Part shown: piece by piece, positions 17,021-27,000 of the stretch
Numbering within the stretch: position 1 is the first letter of the stretch
Layout: every line of letters starts with the position of its first letter
Assembly (NCBI RefSeq): GCF_040110915.1
Contig: NZ_CP157793.1
Coordinates: 1,314,939 to 1,378,938, forward strand
Reading direction: 5' to 3'
Length of the DNA stretch: 64,000 nucleotides
From: Stappia sp.
GTDB lineage: Bacteria; Pseudomonadota; Alphaproteobacteria; Rhizobiales; Stappiaceae
Translations under genes and position numbers: made by a program
The notes under the pieces: generated by a model
What the model was told of the DNA's origin: nothing
The model's input: only the letters and a program-made list of their open reading frames with translations
Database searches by the model: none

Positions 17021-17428
17021 TCACTCGCCGTGCAGCCGCTCGGCATAGGCGACGATGGCCTCGACATCCTCGTAGCGGAGAATGACTTCCGCGATGGTCG
17101 CGGGCTGTGTGTCCGGGCGTTCCGCGTCGCCTTCGAAGCGCAGATGCGCGGGATGCGGCAGGCGGGCGTGGAAGGTCGCGAAACGCTCGCGCCAGTCGTC
17201 CAAGGCCTCGACCAGGATCATAAAGGACGGCGTCGAGGAGATCCCCGTCATCCGGTCGTCGGGTGCGACGACGTGACAGCGGGCGCAATGCTGCCGGGAG
17301 AGCGCCTTGCCGCGTTCGGCGAGATCGTCGTCGGCGCGTGCGCCCGGCGCGCTTGCGGCAAGGAGGGCCGTGGCCAGCGGCAGCGCGAGAGACAGCGCGA
17401 GAGTCAGGCGGGGATTGGAGCGCGTCAC
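17021..17428 (-). CDS. Small c-type cytochrome
   Basis: A 135-residue protein read from a GTG (VTRSNPRLTLAL) with a strong ggagga site on the minus strand; a longer frame to 17557 has no signal-like start. A Sec signal ends near residue 32 (GARADDD). One CARCH heme site is present. The C-terminal helix (YEDVEAIVAYAERL) fits a class I cytochrome, but the usual distal Met-Pro segment is missing; only Met in DDRMTG and SFMIL is available, so the sixth ligand is unclear. It lies between two YkuD genes; its partner is unknown. Confidence 0.8.
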   Translation of the reverse strand: MTRSNPRLTLALSLALPLATALLAASAPGARADDDLAERGKALSRQHCARCHVVAPDDRMTGISSTPSFMILVEALDDWRERFATFHARLPHPAHLRFEGDAERPDTQPATIAEVILRYEDVEAIVAYAERLHGE

Positions 17429-17572
17429 CGGGATCCTCCCATGGATCGGACTTTTCCCGCCGCTGATTGGCGACGGTCCCGCAAGGATAGCCGGCGCGAC
17501 GCGGCCCGCAAGCCGGGACGCGCGGCGAGGCGCGCGGTTGTTCCGAAACCGCCACAAGACCGCCTCGAACGA

Positions 17573-17600
17573 AAAAGGCCGGCGTCGAGGCCGGCCTTTT
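17573..17600 (-). terminator. Intrinsic terminator after the second YkuD gene
   Basis: An 11-bp stem (17573-17583 with 17590-17600), 6-nt loop, flanked by A and T runs on both sides, about 60 bp beyond the stop of the YkuD gene at 17659. On the minus strand it is followed by a run of T residues, a classical rho-independent terminator; it could also work in the other direction. Confidence 0.85.
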
Positions 17601-17658
17601 CCTTGGATCTGCGCGCGTGGAAGCGCCTCGGTCAGGGACCCTCCGTCAGGTACGGGGA

Positions 17659-18249
17659 TCAGCGGCGAACCACCACCCGGGTGCCGACCTTGACGTTCTC
17701 ATAGAGGTGCTTGACGTCGTCGTTGGCCATGCGGATGCAGCCCGAGGAGACGGCGGTGCCGATGGTCCAGGGCTCGTTGGAGCCGTGAATGCGATAGAGC
17801 GTCGAGCCGATGTAGAGCGCACGGGCGCCGAGCGGGTTGTTCGGACCGCCTTCCATGTAGGCCGGCAGGGTCTGCCCCTTGGCGCGGGCGCGGGCGCGCA
17901 TCTGCGGCGGCGGCGTCCAGCCCGGCCACTCGGCCTTGCGGGTCACCCGGTGCGTGCCGGCCCACTGAAAGCCCTCGCGGCCCACGCCGACGCCGTATTT
18001 CATCGCCTTGCCGTTCTCCTGGACGTGGTAGAGGCGACGCTCGCTGGTGTCGACGATGATGGTACCCGGGCTGTAGGGGCCGTCATAGCTGACCATCTGG
18101 CGGCGGATCGGCGACTTGCCGCTCGGCATGCCGTGCGCGCGGTACTCGATCCATTGTTTGGTGGCCGGGTCGAAGTATCGGGCCGACATGGCCGGCGTCG
18201 CGACGATCGCGGCGGCCGTGGTCAGTGCGAGAAAAGCGAAAACGCGCAT
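17659..18249 (-). CDS. Secreted L,D-transpeptidase (YkuD family)
   Basis: A 196-aa periplasmic protein: Sec signal at 1-22 (ending PAMSARYF), then a YkuD domain with the substrate motif HGSNEPWTIG and catalytic SSGCIRM. The sequence resembles the lipoprotein YkuD at 16286 (shared motifs GxxYSPGTIIVDT, EGGPNNPLGARALY) but lacks a lipobox. It should make 3-3 cross-links in peptidoglycan. The gene ends at a good terminator and stands alone, divergent from nothing on its left and about 230 bp from the fumarase stop region. Confidence 0.92.
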   Translation of the reverse strand: MRVFAFLALTTAAAIVATPAMSARYFDPATKQWIEYRAHGMPSGKSPIRRQMVSYDGPYSPGTIIVDTSERRLYHVQENGKAMKYGVGVGREGFQWAGTHRVTRKAEWPGWTPPPQMRARARAKGQTLPAYMEGGPNNPLGARALYIGSTLYRIHGSNEPWTIGTAVSSGCIRMANDDVKHLYENVKVGTRVVVRR

Positions 18250-18436
18250 CGGTCATCCCCATCCGGTGGCAAGAGATCCGCCTCACCAGATGGTCGGGCG
18301 GTCGGTGGCTGAGTTTCGGCATTGTCCCTTGCAAAGCCGTTAATGCAAAGGGCCGATGACCACGAGATTGCCGGATTTCGGCCATGATTTCCGTGATGGC
18401 GATCACAGTCGCGTGAGGTGGGGCGGCGCTCAAGCA

Positions 18437-18466
18437 CCGCGTGCGCCCGCAAGGGGGCGCACGCGG
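18437..18466 (-). terminator. Hairpin terminator downstream of fumarase
   Basis: A perfect 12-bp GC-rich stem (18437-18448 with 18455-18466) and 6-nt loop, 14 bp beyond the fumarase stop. No T-run follows on the minus strand, so it may be a weak terminator or an mRNA 3'-end stabiliser. Confidence 0.6.
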
Positions 18467-18479
18467 GATGTGTGTCGGC

Positions 18480-20114
18480 TCAGCCGAGGTTCAGTTCCTT
18501 GAAGAAGTCGTTGCCCTTGTCGTCGATGACGATGAAGGCGGGGAAGTCCTCGACCTCGATCCGCCAGATCGCTTCCATGCCGAGTTCCTCGAACTCCACG
18601 ACCTCGACCTTCTTGATGCAGTCCTGCGCAAGCCGCGCGGCCGGGCCGCCGATGGAGCCCAGATAGAAGCCGCCATGCGCCTGGCAGGCGCGGCGCACCT
18701 GTGCCGAGCGGTTGCCCTTGGCGAGCATCACCATCGACCCGCCGGCCGCCTGGAACTGATCCACATAGGCATCCATGCGTCCGGCCGTCGTCGGGCCGAA
18801 GGAGCCGGACGCATAGCCTTCCGGCGTCTTGGCCGGGCCGGCGTAATAGATCGGGTGGTTCTTGAAATAGTCGGGCAGGGGCTCACCGGCCTCCAGCCGC
18901 GCGCGCAGCTTGGCATGCGCCAGATCGCGGGCGACGATCACCGGACCCGACAGCGACAGGCGCGTCTTGATCGGGTGTTTCGTCAGTTCGGCGAGGATCT
19001 CCGGCATCGGCCGCGTGAGGTCGATCTTCACCACGTGATCGGACAGCGCGTCGTCGGTCACTTCCGGCATGTACTTGTGCGGCTCGCGCTCCAGCGCCTC
19101 CAGGAAGATGCCGTCCCTGGTGATCTTGCCCACCGCCTGACGGTCGGCGGAGCAGGAGACGCCGAGGCCGATGGGAAGCGAGGCACCGTGGCGCGGCAGC
19201 CGGATGACGCGCACGTCGTGGCAGAAATACTTGCCGCCGAACTGCGCGCCCACGCCGCTCGCCTGGGTGAGCTTGTGGATCGCCGCTTCCATCTCCAGAT
19301 CGCGGAAGGCGTGGCCGGCCTCCGAGCCTTGCGTCGGCAGTGCATCGAGATAGCGCGCCGAGGCGAGCTTCACCGTCTTGAGGTTCATCTCGGCCGACGT
19401 GCCGCCGATCACCACGGCGAGGTGATAGGGCGGGCAGGCGGCCGTGCCGAGCGTCAGGATCTTTTCGCGGATGAACTCCATCAGCCGCTCGGGCGTCAGC
19501 AGCGACGGCGTGCCCTGGAAGAGGAACGTCTTGTTGGCCGAACCTCCGCCCTTGGCCATGAACAGGAACTTGTAGGCGTCCTCGCCCTCCGAATAGAGCT
19601 CGATCTGCGCCGGCATGTTGTTCGCGGTGTTCTTCTCCTCATACATGGAGATCGGCGCGAGCTGCGAATAGCGCAGGTTTTTCTTGAAGTAGGCGTCGCG
19701 CGCGCCCTCGCCGAGCTTCGCCTCGTCGCTGCCGTCGGTCCAGATGCGGCGGCCCTTCTTGCCCATGACGATCGCCGTGCCGGTGTCCTGGCACATCGGC
19801 AGCACGCCGTGGGCGGAGATATTGGCGTTCTTCAGCAGGTCGAAGGCGACGAACTTGTCGTTGTCGGTCGCCTCCGGATCGTCGAGGATCTTGCGCAACT
19901 GCTCCAGATGGCCCGGACGCAGAAAGTGGTTGATGTCGGCGAAGGCCTCTTCCGCCAGGAGCCGCAGCCCCTCCGGCTCGACCACGATCACCTCTTCGCC
20001 GTTGAAGGTCGCCGTGCTGACGAAGTCGGAGGTCAGCTTGCGGTAGGGCGTGGGATCCTCCGACAGCGGGAAGAGCGAGGTGTGCTGGTAGGCGGGGGGC
20101 GTTTGCTCGGACAT
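18480..20114 (-). CDS. Class I fumarate hydratase (4Fe-4S)
   Basis: A 544-aa oxygen-labile-type fumarase interconverting fumarate and malate in the TCA cycle. The length and features fit the FumA/FumB family: cluster cysteine in [31 protein letters not shown], and a C-terminal beta-domain with [15 protein letters not shown]. It begins [17 protein letters not shown] after an aaggt-type site. It is a single gene with its own terminator-like hairpin; there is no linked dehydrogenase. Class I rather than class II (FumC) is certain from sequence; the exact symbol (fumA/fumB) is not. Confidence 0.95.
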   Translation of the reverse strand: MSEQTPPAYQHTSLFPLSEDPTPYRKLTSDFVSTATFNGEEVIVVEPEGLRLLAEEAFADINHFLRPGHLEQLRKILDDPEATDNDKFVAFDLLKNANISAHGVLPMCQDTGTAIVMGKKGRRIWTDGSDEAKLGEGARDAYFKKNLRYSQLAPISMYEEKNTANNMPAQIELYSEGEDAYKFLFMAKGGGSANKTFLFQGTPSLLTPERLMEFIREKILTLGTAACPPYHLAVVIGGTSAEMNLKTVKLASARYLDALPTQGSEAGHAFRDLEMEAAIHKLTQASGVGAQFGGKYFCHDVRVIRLPRHGASLPIGLGVSCSADRQAVGKITRDGIFLEALEREPHKYMPEVTDDALSDHVVKIDLTRPMPEILAELTKHPIKTRLSLSGPVIVARDLAHAKLRARLEAGEPLPDYFKNHPIYYAGPAKTPEGYASGSFGPTTAGRMDAYVDQFQAAGGSMVMLAKGNRSAQVRRACQAHGGFYLGSIGGPAARLAQDCIKKVEVVEFEELGMEAIWRIEVEDFPAFIVIDDKGNDFFKELNLG

Positions 20115-20255
20115 GATCGACCTTGGCGTTGACGCGTGAACGGGATGTGGCGGCCTTTTACGCCATTCTCCCGGCGCGCGCCAAGGCCGAGTGTCACGGG
20201 CGCCGGCGTCGCCGATGCGGTGGCGCCGGCCCTCCTGCGCGTGCGCTTGAGGCGC

Positions 20256-20855
20256 TCAGCGGGTCGCGACGATCTCGAGCGTCACCGTGACGCCGTCGGC
20301 CACCGTGTCGGTGCCCACATCCGTGCCGACCTCATAGGCGGTGCGCGCCAGCGTCACTTCGGCCGCGGCGCGGGCGGTATCGCCGTCGATCTCGAGCGAA
20401 AAGGGCAGGGTCAGCGGCATCTCGATGCCCTTGAGGGTCAAGGTGCCGGAGGCCTCAAAGCGGCCGTCGCCGACCGCGACGATCTCGCTGGAGACGAAGC
20501 GTGCCTGCGGATGGGCGGCTGCGTCGAACCAGCTGGCGCCGGGCAGCGTGCCGTCGACCTGCGGCTGGCCGGTCGTCGCCGACGCGGTGCCGACGTTGGC
20601 CGCGATGCGGGCCTCACCCAGCGCCTGCGGATCGAGCGTGATCTCCGCGCTCCAGTCGGTGAAGCGGCCTTCGAGCGGCGATCCGTTCTGCCGGGCGGTG
20701 AAGGCGAGGGTGCTTGCGCCTTGATCGACGGTCCAGTCGCTGGCAAGGGCCGGAGCGGTCGCAAGCGGGATGGCAAGAAGCGCGGCTGCCAGAACGGCGG
20801 GCAGAACGGCAGGCAGAACGGCGGCGCGGGGCGCGGTGCGGATCGATGCGATCAT
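20256..20855 (-). CDS. YceI family periplasmic protein
   Basis: A 199-aa protein with a long Sec signal (about 1-39, ending PALASDWTVD). The mature part is a YceI lipocalin-like barrel: repeated strands FTARQNGSPLEGRF, FVSSEIVAVGDGRFEASGTLTLKG. By family it binds a long-chain polyisoprenoid or ubiquinone-like lipid in the periplasm. A cytochrome b561 gene and a second YceI gene follow upstream on the same strand, a common arrangement. The start has a cggagacc ribosome site. It differs from the second copy in the N-terminal motif, so it is not a recent duplicate. Confidence 0.9.
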   Translation of the reverse strand: MIASIRTAPRAAVLPAVLPAVLAAALLAIPLATAPALASDWTVDQGASTLAFTARQNGSPLEGRFTDWSAEITLDPQALGEARIAANVGTASATTGQPQVDGTLPGASWFDAAAHPQARFVSSEIVAVGDGRFEASGTLTLKGIEMPLTLPFSLEIDGDTARAAAEVTLARTAYEVGTDVGTDTVADGVTVTLEIVATR

Positions 20856-20919
20856 GTCGGTCTCCGATGGGGTGGCTGCACTGATGGAGAAACGTGGTCA
20901 GTTGGACAAACGCGCTCGG

Positions 20920-21555
20920 TCAGTCGCCGGATGCGCGTAAGGATGACGCAGCGTCCGTGTCGGCGTCGGCGTCGGGGGCGCGTGCCGGGCGCGGCGACAG
21001 CATGCGGGCGAGCACGTCGTCGCGGTCGAGGAAATGGTGCTTCAGCGCGGCGGCGACATGCGCGACGAAAAGGGCGAGCAGCAGGAAGCCGGCGTATTCA
21101 TGCAACGCCATGAAGACCTTTTCCGTCTCCGCCTTGGTGCCGAAGGCCTCGCCGACCGGCAGATGGGGAATGGGCAGCACGTCGAAGACGACCGTCGGAA
21201 TGCCCCAGGGCGAGGCCGACACCATCAGCCAGCCGGTCACCGGCAGCGCGATCAGCACGGCATAGAGCCCCGCATGGCCGAGATGTGCCGCCCATCGCTG
21301 CCAGGCCGGCAGGGCGGCGGGCAGGCGCGGCGCGGGATTGGCGACCCGCCAGGCGAGGCGGGCCACGGCGAGCGCGAGCACAAGGAAGCCGAAGGACTTG
21401 TGCCACTGGTAGATAGCGAAAGTCTCCGGCGCCATCGGATCGAGGCCGGTCATGTATTTGCCGACCGCGAAGAGGCCGATCATCAGCACGGCCATGACCC
21501 AGTGAAAGGCGATGGCCACAAGGCCGTAGCCGGTCGGCGTATTGCGAAGCTGCAT
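20920..21555 (-). CDS. Cytochrome b561 family protein
   Basis: A 211-aa inner-membrane diheme cytochrome with four predicted spans. Histidines at the expected places: AIAFHWVMAV, IYQWHKSFGF, HLGHAGLYAV and LHEYAGFLLL with a following AHVAAALKHH. It probably takes electrons from the quinone pool or moves them to the periplasm. The start MQLRNTPTGYG (aaaggg site) is where the family begins; an ORF extending to 21729 is not family-like. The C-terminus has an acidic Asp/Ala tail. It is flanked by two YceI genes, supporting a link to isoprenoid quinones. Confidence 0.92.
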   Translation of the reverse strand: MQLRNTPTGYGLVAIAFHWVMAVLMIGLFAVGKYMTGLDPMAPETFAIYQWHKSFGFLVLALAVARLAWRVANPAPRLPAALPAWQRWAAHLGHAGLYAVLIALPVTGWLMVSASPWGIPTVVFDVLPIPHLPVGEAFGTKAETEKVFMALHEYAGFLLLALFVAHVAAALKHHFLDRDDVLARMLSPRPARAPDADADTDAASSLRASGD

Positions 21556-21649
21556 GACGAACCCTTTCACGTCTTGCGGGCACTGCGCGCGGGCAAGACG
21601 CCCCGGACGGGGCCGGACGAACCGCCGGCCCCGGCTGCGGCACGGCCGC

Positions 21650-22225
21650 TTACTGCGCCTGAAGAGCCTCGGCGCTGAAGGAGATCGTGACCTCGTCGCC
21701 GACATAGGGCACGAACATGTCCATGCCATAGTCGGAGCGCTTGACCACGGTCGTGGCGTCGAAGCCGATCGCCTGCTTCTTGGCCATGGGGTGCTCGCCC
21801 AGCGCGTTGACGGTCACCTCGAAGGTCGCCGGCTTGGTCACGCCCTTGATGGTCAGGTCGCCGGTCACCGACAGTGTGGTCTCGCCGGTCTTCTCCACGT
21901 CGGTGGTGACGAAGGTGGCGCGCGGGTGGGTGTCGACGTCGAAGAAGTCGGCGCTCTTCAGGTGCTTGTCGCGCTCCGCCCAGAAGGTGTCCATGCTGTC
22001 GATCTCGACGGTCATGGTGATGGAGGAGTTCTCCGGCGTTTCCTGGTCGATCACCAGCTCGCCCGTCCACTCGCCGAAGCGGCCGTCGGTGGTCGAATAG
22101 CCCAGGTGGTCGTAGCTGAAGACGAGATTGGCATGCGACTTGTCGAACTCATAGGCGACCGGTTCGGCAAGTGCGGGGGCGGCGACGAGAACGCCGGTGA
22201 GGGCGAGGGCGGCGGCACGGATCAT
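21650..22225 (-). CDS. YceI family periplasmic protein
   Basis: A 191-aa exported protein: Sec signal at about 1-19 (MIRAAALALTG to PALAEPVAYEFD), then a full YceI barrel. Family motifs are FDKSHANLVFSYDHLGYS, TGDLTIKGVTKPATF and a C-terminal IGFDATTVVKRSDYGMD. This is the canonical YceI form. The start has aggag on the minus strand; the 39 extra in-frame codons to 22342 are non-homologous. It is the first gene of the YceI-b561-YceI set and probably carries the set's promoter, in the 240-bp gap shared with the divergent glutathione transferase. Confidence 0.93.
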   Translation of the reverse strand: MIRAAALALTGVLVAAPALAEPVAYEFDKSHANLVFSYDHLGYSTTDGRFGEWTGELVIDQETPENSSITMTVEIDSMDTFWAERDKHLKSADFFDVDTHPRATFVTTDVEKTGETTLSVTGDLTIKGVTKPATFEVTVNALGEHPMAKKQAIGFDATTVVKRSDYGMDMFVPYVGDEVTISFSAEALQAQ

Positions 22226-22466
22226 GATGAAACTCCTGCAAGATGCTGTTCTCGGGGTCAGGCGCCGGGTGGCGCTTTCGGGAGGAGACATCGGCGGTTC
22301 GGCCGCGTTCATCAAGCACCCCTGCCTGAATTGACTGTCCATGAAGCGTGAACGATGAGCCTTTATCCGGCCGTATTCCGAAAGAATTTCATGACGCTTG
22401 CATGACGCTTGCGCGATCCGGGGCCTTGGGGCACGCTTCCGGCGTCATCGGCGGATGAGGGCTGGC

Positions 22467-23099
22467 ATGATCGATCTTTACACCTGGACGACGCCCAACG
22501 GGCGCAAGGTCTCCATCATGCTGGAGGAGTGCGGGTTGCCGTACGAGGTCTATCCGGTCGACATCCTCAACCGCGAGCAGTACCGGCCGAATTTTCTCCA
22601 TATCTCGCCGAACGGAAAGATCCCCGCGATCATCGACCGCGAGGCCGGCGTGAGCCTCATGGAGTCGGGGGCGATCCTTCTCTATCTCGCGGAAAAGACC
22701 GGGCGTTTCCTGCCCGCCGACGGGCCGGGGCGGCTGCGGGTGATCGAATGGCTGATGTGGCAGATGGGCGGCTTCGGCCCGATGCTCGGCCAGGCGCACC
22801 ATTTCCTGCATTTCAACCCCGGCAAGGCGCCCTATGCGGAGGAGCGCTATGCCGCCGAGGCGCGGCGTCTCTATTCCGTGCTCGACCGGCAACTGGCGGA
22901 TCATTCCTTTGTCGCCGGCGACTATTCGATCGCGGATATGTCCGTCTGGCCCTGGGCGAGCCGCTTCGAATGGCAGGGGATCGATCTCGCGGAGTTTCCC
23001 AACGTCCGGCGCTGGTATCTCGACGTTGCCGCGCGCCCTGCGGTGCAGCGCGGCTATCAGGTGCCGCCGGCCGGTCACGAAATGCCGATGCCGGCGTGA
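22467..23099 (+). CDS. Glutathione S-transferase, YghU/YfcG-like
   Basis: A 210-aa cytosolic GST-fold protein. The N-terminal thioredoxin-like domain starts MIDLYTWTTPNGRKVSIML, where the TTPNG loop is the mark of the Nu/YfcG class (disulfide-bond reductase activity, weak transferase activity). The cis-Pro and glutathione gamma-Glu motif read GKIPAII and MESGAILLYL. The helical C-terminal domain follows with DYSIADMSVWPW. Start chosen at 22467 (gaggg upstream); residues encoded before this are not family. It is convergent with a second GST of the same class 40 bp away. Confidence 0.9.
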   Translation: MIDLYTWTTPNGRKVSIMLEECGLPYEVYPVDILNREQYRPNFLHISPNGKIPAIIDREAGVSLMESGAILLYLAEKTGRFLPADGPGRLRVIEWLMWQMGGFGPMLGQAHHFLHFNPGKAPYAEERYAAEARRLYSVLDRQLADHSFVAGDYSIADMSVWPWASRFEWQGIDLAEFPNVRRWYLDVAARPAVQRGYQVPPAGHEMPMPA

Positions 23100-23139
23100 G
23101 CGCCGGCACCTGAGATTTTGGGGATCGAAAAGGCGCGCG

Positions 23140-23838
23140 TCAGGCGGGCTGAACCAGCCCGCGCTGCACGGCCGGGCGCGCCAGGCAGGTCTCGAGCCAG
23201 CGGGGCACATGGGTGAGCGCGTCGAGCCCGCTGATCTCGCCGGCCTCGTAGAAGCCGCCGAGCGTGCGCACCCAGGGAAACAGGGCGATATCGGCGATCG
23301 TATAGTCGTCGCCCATGATGAAGCGCCGCTCCGTCAGGCGCTGTTCGAGCACGGCGAGCAACCGCTTTGTCTCGCCCAGATAGCGCTCGCGCGGATAGGG
23401 GTCGGCGCAATTGTCGGGGGCGATCTTGTAGAAGTGGCCGAACTGCCCGAACATCGGGCCGACGCCGCCCATCTGGAACATCAGCCACTGCAGGCATTCG
23501 TAGCGTGCCCGCGGCTCGGCCGGCAGCAGCTTGCCGGTCTTTTCGGCGAGATAGATCAGGATCGCACCGCTTTCCCAAAGCGGCATCGGGGCGCCGTCCG
23601 GCCCGTCGGGGTCGATGATCGCCGGGATCTTGTTGTTCGGATTGAGCGACAGGAACTCCGGCGTCATCTGGTCGTCGGTCGCGAACGACACCTTGTGCGC
23701 CTCATAGGGCAGTCCAAGCTCCTCCAGCGCGACGGACACCTTGATGCCGTTGGGCGTGGCCAGCGAATAAAGCTGGATGCGGTCGGGGTGGCTGGCCGGC
23801 CAGCGGCGGGTGATCGGAAAGGCGGAGAGCGACGTCAT
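23140..23838 (-). CDS. Glutathione S-transferase, YghU-like
   Basis: A 232-aa GST-fold protein on the opposite strand to the preceding one and clearly related: LYSLATPNGIKVSVAL, NKIPAIID, LWESGAILIYL and YTIADIALFPWV are all present. It is probably a glutathione-dependent disulfide reductase or transferase. The start MTSLSAFPITRRWP was chosen for its gaggt site; a frame extending to 24099 has no match. The tail-to-tail pair of like enzymes suggests an old inverted duplication, but the two proteins differ at many positions. Confidence 0.9.
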   Translation of the reverse strand: MTSLSAFPITRRWPASHPDRIQLYSLATPNGIKVSVALEELGLPYEAHKVSFATDDQMTPEFLSLNPNNKIPAIIDPDGPDGAPMPLWESGAILIYLAEKTGKLLPAEPRARYECLQWLMFQMGGVGPMFGQFGHFYKIAPDNCADPYPRERYLGETKRLLAVLEQRLTERRFIMGDDYTIADIALFPWVRTLGGFYEAGEISGLDALTHVPRWLETCLARPAVQRGLVQPA

Positions 23839-24040
23839 CGCGAACCTCTTTGGTCGAAGGGTGGGCCTTTTCCCGCGTCTTACGCCATGTGGTCCGCGCT
23901 GTCTTTCGACAATTTCCGCCCTTGCCCGCTGAAGGGAGGCGATGCCGGCGCGATGTCGATGACGATCCGCGTGTGCTGCGATAGTCTGGGCGCCAGGACG
24001 CAGGCCCGCATCGGGCGGCAGGGGGCGGATCGCACCGGAC

Positions 24041-27000
24041 ATGTCCAGCACGAAACGCATCGCGGGCCGCCTGGCGGGCAACATGACGGCGCTGGCCATC
24101 GCCGCGGTCCTGTCCTGCGTGGGGCTGGCCTATGTGCTGTTCGACCATCTGCGCGACGATCTGGTGCGCGAGGCGCTGCGCATCGTGGCGACCAAGACGG
24201 TGGTCGCGGAAAGCTCCGGGCTCTATCACACCTTCGTGGACACGCCGGCCGCGCCGGTGGAGGGAATGGCCCTGGTCTCCAGCGACTTGCGCTTCGCCCC
24301 GCTTGAGCTCGATCTAGTCGCGCTCGACCCGGCGGCCGGGGAGGCGCTGGGCCTGTCGCGCCGGAGCCTGGCGCCGCTTCTCGAGGGGCCGGCGGACGGA
24401 GACACGGGACAATTCGTGGCCGAGGCGCAGAGCGGCGACGGGCGGACCCGTCTCACCGTCGCCCTGCCATTCACCAGGACCGGGAGTTGCCTCGCCTGTC
24501 ACGCGCCGGGAGCGGCGGCCGCCGGCATCCCGGAAGGCGTCGACTGGGCGTCGGGGCAAGACGGCAAGGCCGTCGGTCTTCTCGTCGCGCGCTCCGCGCT
24601 CGAGGGGCCGTTCCTGCGTCCCTCGGATCTGGTCGAACTGGCCAGCGTGACCCTGGCGGTGGCCTCGCTGTTCCTTCTCGGTGCCTTGTTGCGCCGCCAG
24701 CGGCGCCTGAATGCCGAAGCGCTTGCCAGAACCCGCGCGTCGGAGCGCGAGGTGGAGCATCTTCGCCAGCTGGCGGAGGCCCAGCGCGAAATGCAGGACC
24801 GCGAGGCGCGCCTGCGCGCGATCGTGCAGAACATCGGCGAGGCACTGATCACCTATGACGGTCTGGGGCGGATCGAGAGCGTCAATCCGGCCGCCTGCCG
24901 GATCTTCATGCGTCCTCCGGAGGTCCTGCTCGGAAGCGCCATCGAGGGGTTGTTCTCCGATCCCAAGACCGGCGTCCCCTTGTCCTTTCAGCTGTTCCCC
25001 ACCCTCGCCCCGGACAGCGGCGCGAGCGAGACCATGGAGTTCTTCGCCGTTCGCGCGGATGGCACGCACCTTCCCGTCGATCTGGCGGTGACCACCATGC
25101 GGCTCGACGCGCGACGGCTTCATGTGGCGATCGTGCGCGACATCTCCAAGCGCAAGGAGGCGGAGGCGCAACTGGGCGAGGCGCAGGAACGGCTGCGCGA
25201 CGCCATCGAGGCGTTGCCCGACGCCTTCGTGCTTTACGATGCCACCGACCGCCTGGTGATCTGCAACCAGCGCTACCGCGATCTCTATGCGCTGAGCTCC
25301 GAGGTCATCCGGCCCGGCAAGCGCTTCGAGGACATCATCCGCTTCGGTGTCGAGCAGGGGCAATATGCGGCGGCGAGCGAGGATCCGGAGGGCTGGCTCG
25401 CGGAGCGGCTGCGCCTGCACCGGGATCCGCCGGGCCGGCCCATCGAGCAGCGTCTCGGCGACGGGCGCTGGTTGCGCGTCTTCGAGCGGCGCATGCCGGA
25501 CGGGCAGACGGTAGGATTTCGCATCGACATCACCGAGCTGAAGCGGCGCGAGGAGGATCTTCGGCGCCGCGAAAGCCAGTTGCGCGCGGTGGTGCGCGGG
25601 GCGCTGGACGCCATCGTCGTGGCCGACCGCGACGGGTGCATTCGCGAATTCAATCCGGCCGCCGAGCAGGTGTTCGGCTTCACCCGGGCGGAAGCGATGG
25701 ACAGGCCCGCGCGCGACCTGCTCGTGCCCCGCCGGCATCGCGACCTTTACGACGCGCGCATGCGCTCGATCCTCGAGGCGACCCGCGAGACGGAAGTGGC
25801 GCAGCGCGTGGAGGCCCGGGCCTTGCGCAAGGACGGCACGGAAATCCTGATGGAGATCGCCTTCAACCGGGTCCAGGGCGAGGACGGTCCGGTCGTGCTC
25901 GCCTTCCTGCGCGACATCACCGAGGAGCGGGCCAAGACGCTTGCGCTGGAGGACGCGCGGGTGCGCGCCGAAGAGGCCGACCGCGCCAAGTCCGATTTCC
26001 TGGCGATGATGAGCCACGAGATCCGCACGCCGCTGAACGCCGTGATCGGGCTTCTGGATCTGATGATGCACACGCCGCTCGACGACACCCAGCGCAGTCA
26101 CGTCGACACCGCGCGCCAATCCGCGCTCGCCCTGCTGCAGATCCTCAACGACATTCTCGATTTCTCGCGGCTGGAGGCGCGGCGGCTGGAATTCGTGGAT
26201 GCGCCCTTCGACCCGCGCGCGCTGCTGGAGGCGGTGCGGGCCCTGTTCTCGGTTCGGGCCGAGGAAAAAGGCATCGCGCTCACGGTGTCGGTGGCGCCGG
26301 ACGTTCCCGGGGCGCTCGTGGGAGACGCGGGACGTATCCGCCAGGTGCTGATCAACCTGGTCGCGAATGCTGTCAAGTTCACGGAGGCGGGCGGCGTCGT
26401 CGTCACGCTGTCGGGCCGGGGGGCGACGGCTCCGGCGGCGGGGGAGCGTGCGCGCCTGCGCTTCGCCGTCGAGGACAGCGGGGTCGGGATCGCGCCGAGC
26501 CACGCGGAAGGGATCTTCTCGCGCTTCACGACCTCGGGACGGGGCACCTACGGCCGCACCGAGGGGGTCGGTCTCGGACTGGCGATCAGCCGCGAACTCG
26601 TCGAGGGGATGGGCGGCGAGATCGCCTATGCGCCGCGCGCCGGCGGTGGCAGCCGTTTCCGCGTCGATCTCGACCTGCCCGCCGTCGACCCGGCCCGGCT
26701 TGCCGAGGCGCCCCCGGGCGAGGAGGAGACCGAGCCCGGGCTCCTGCGGGGCGCGCGCATCCTGCTGGCGGAGGACAATGCGACCAATCAGATGATGACC
26801 GGCGTGCTGCTCGAGCGGTGGGGCTGCGACTACGAGATCGCGCAAACCGGTGCGCAGGTGCTCGACCTGCTGGAACGGGCCCGCTTCGACGCGATCCTGA
26901 TGGATGTGTCGATGCCGGACCTCGACGGGTTCGAAGCGAGCCGCAGGATCCGCGAAGGTGGAGGGCCGCAAGCCGACGTGCCGATCGTCGCCCTGACCGC

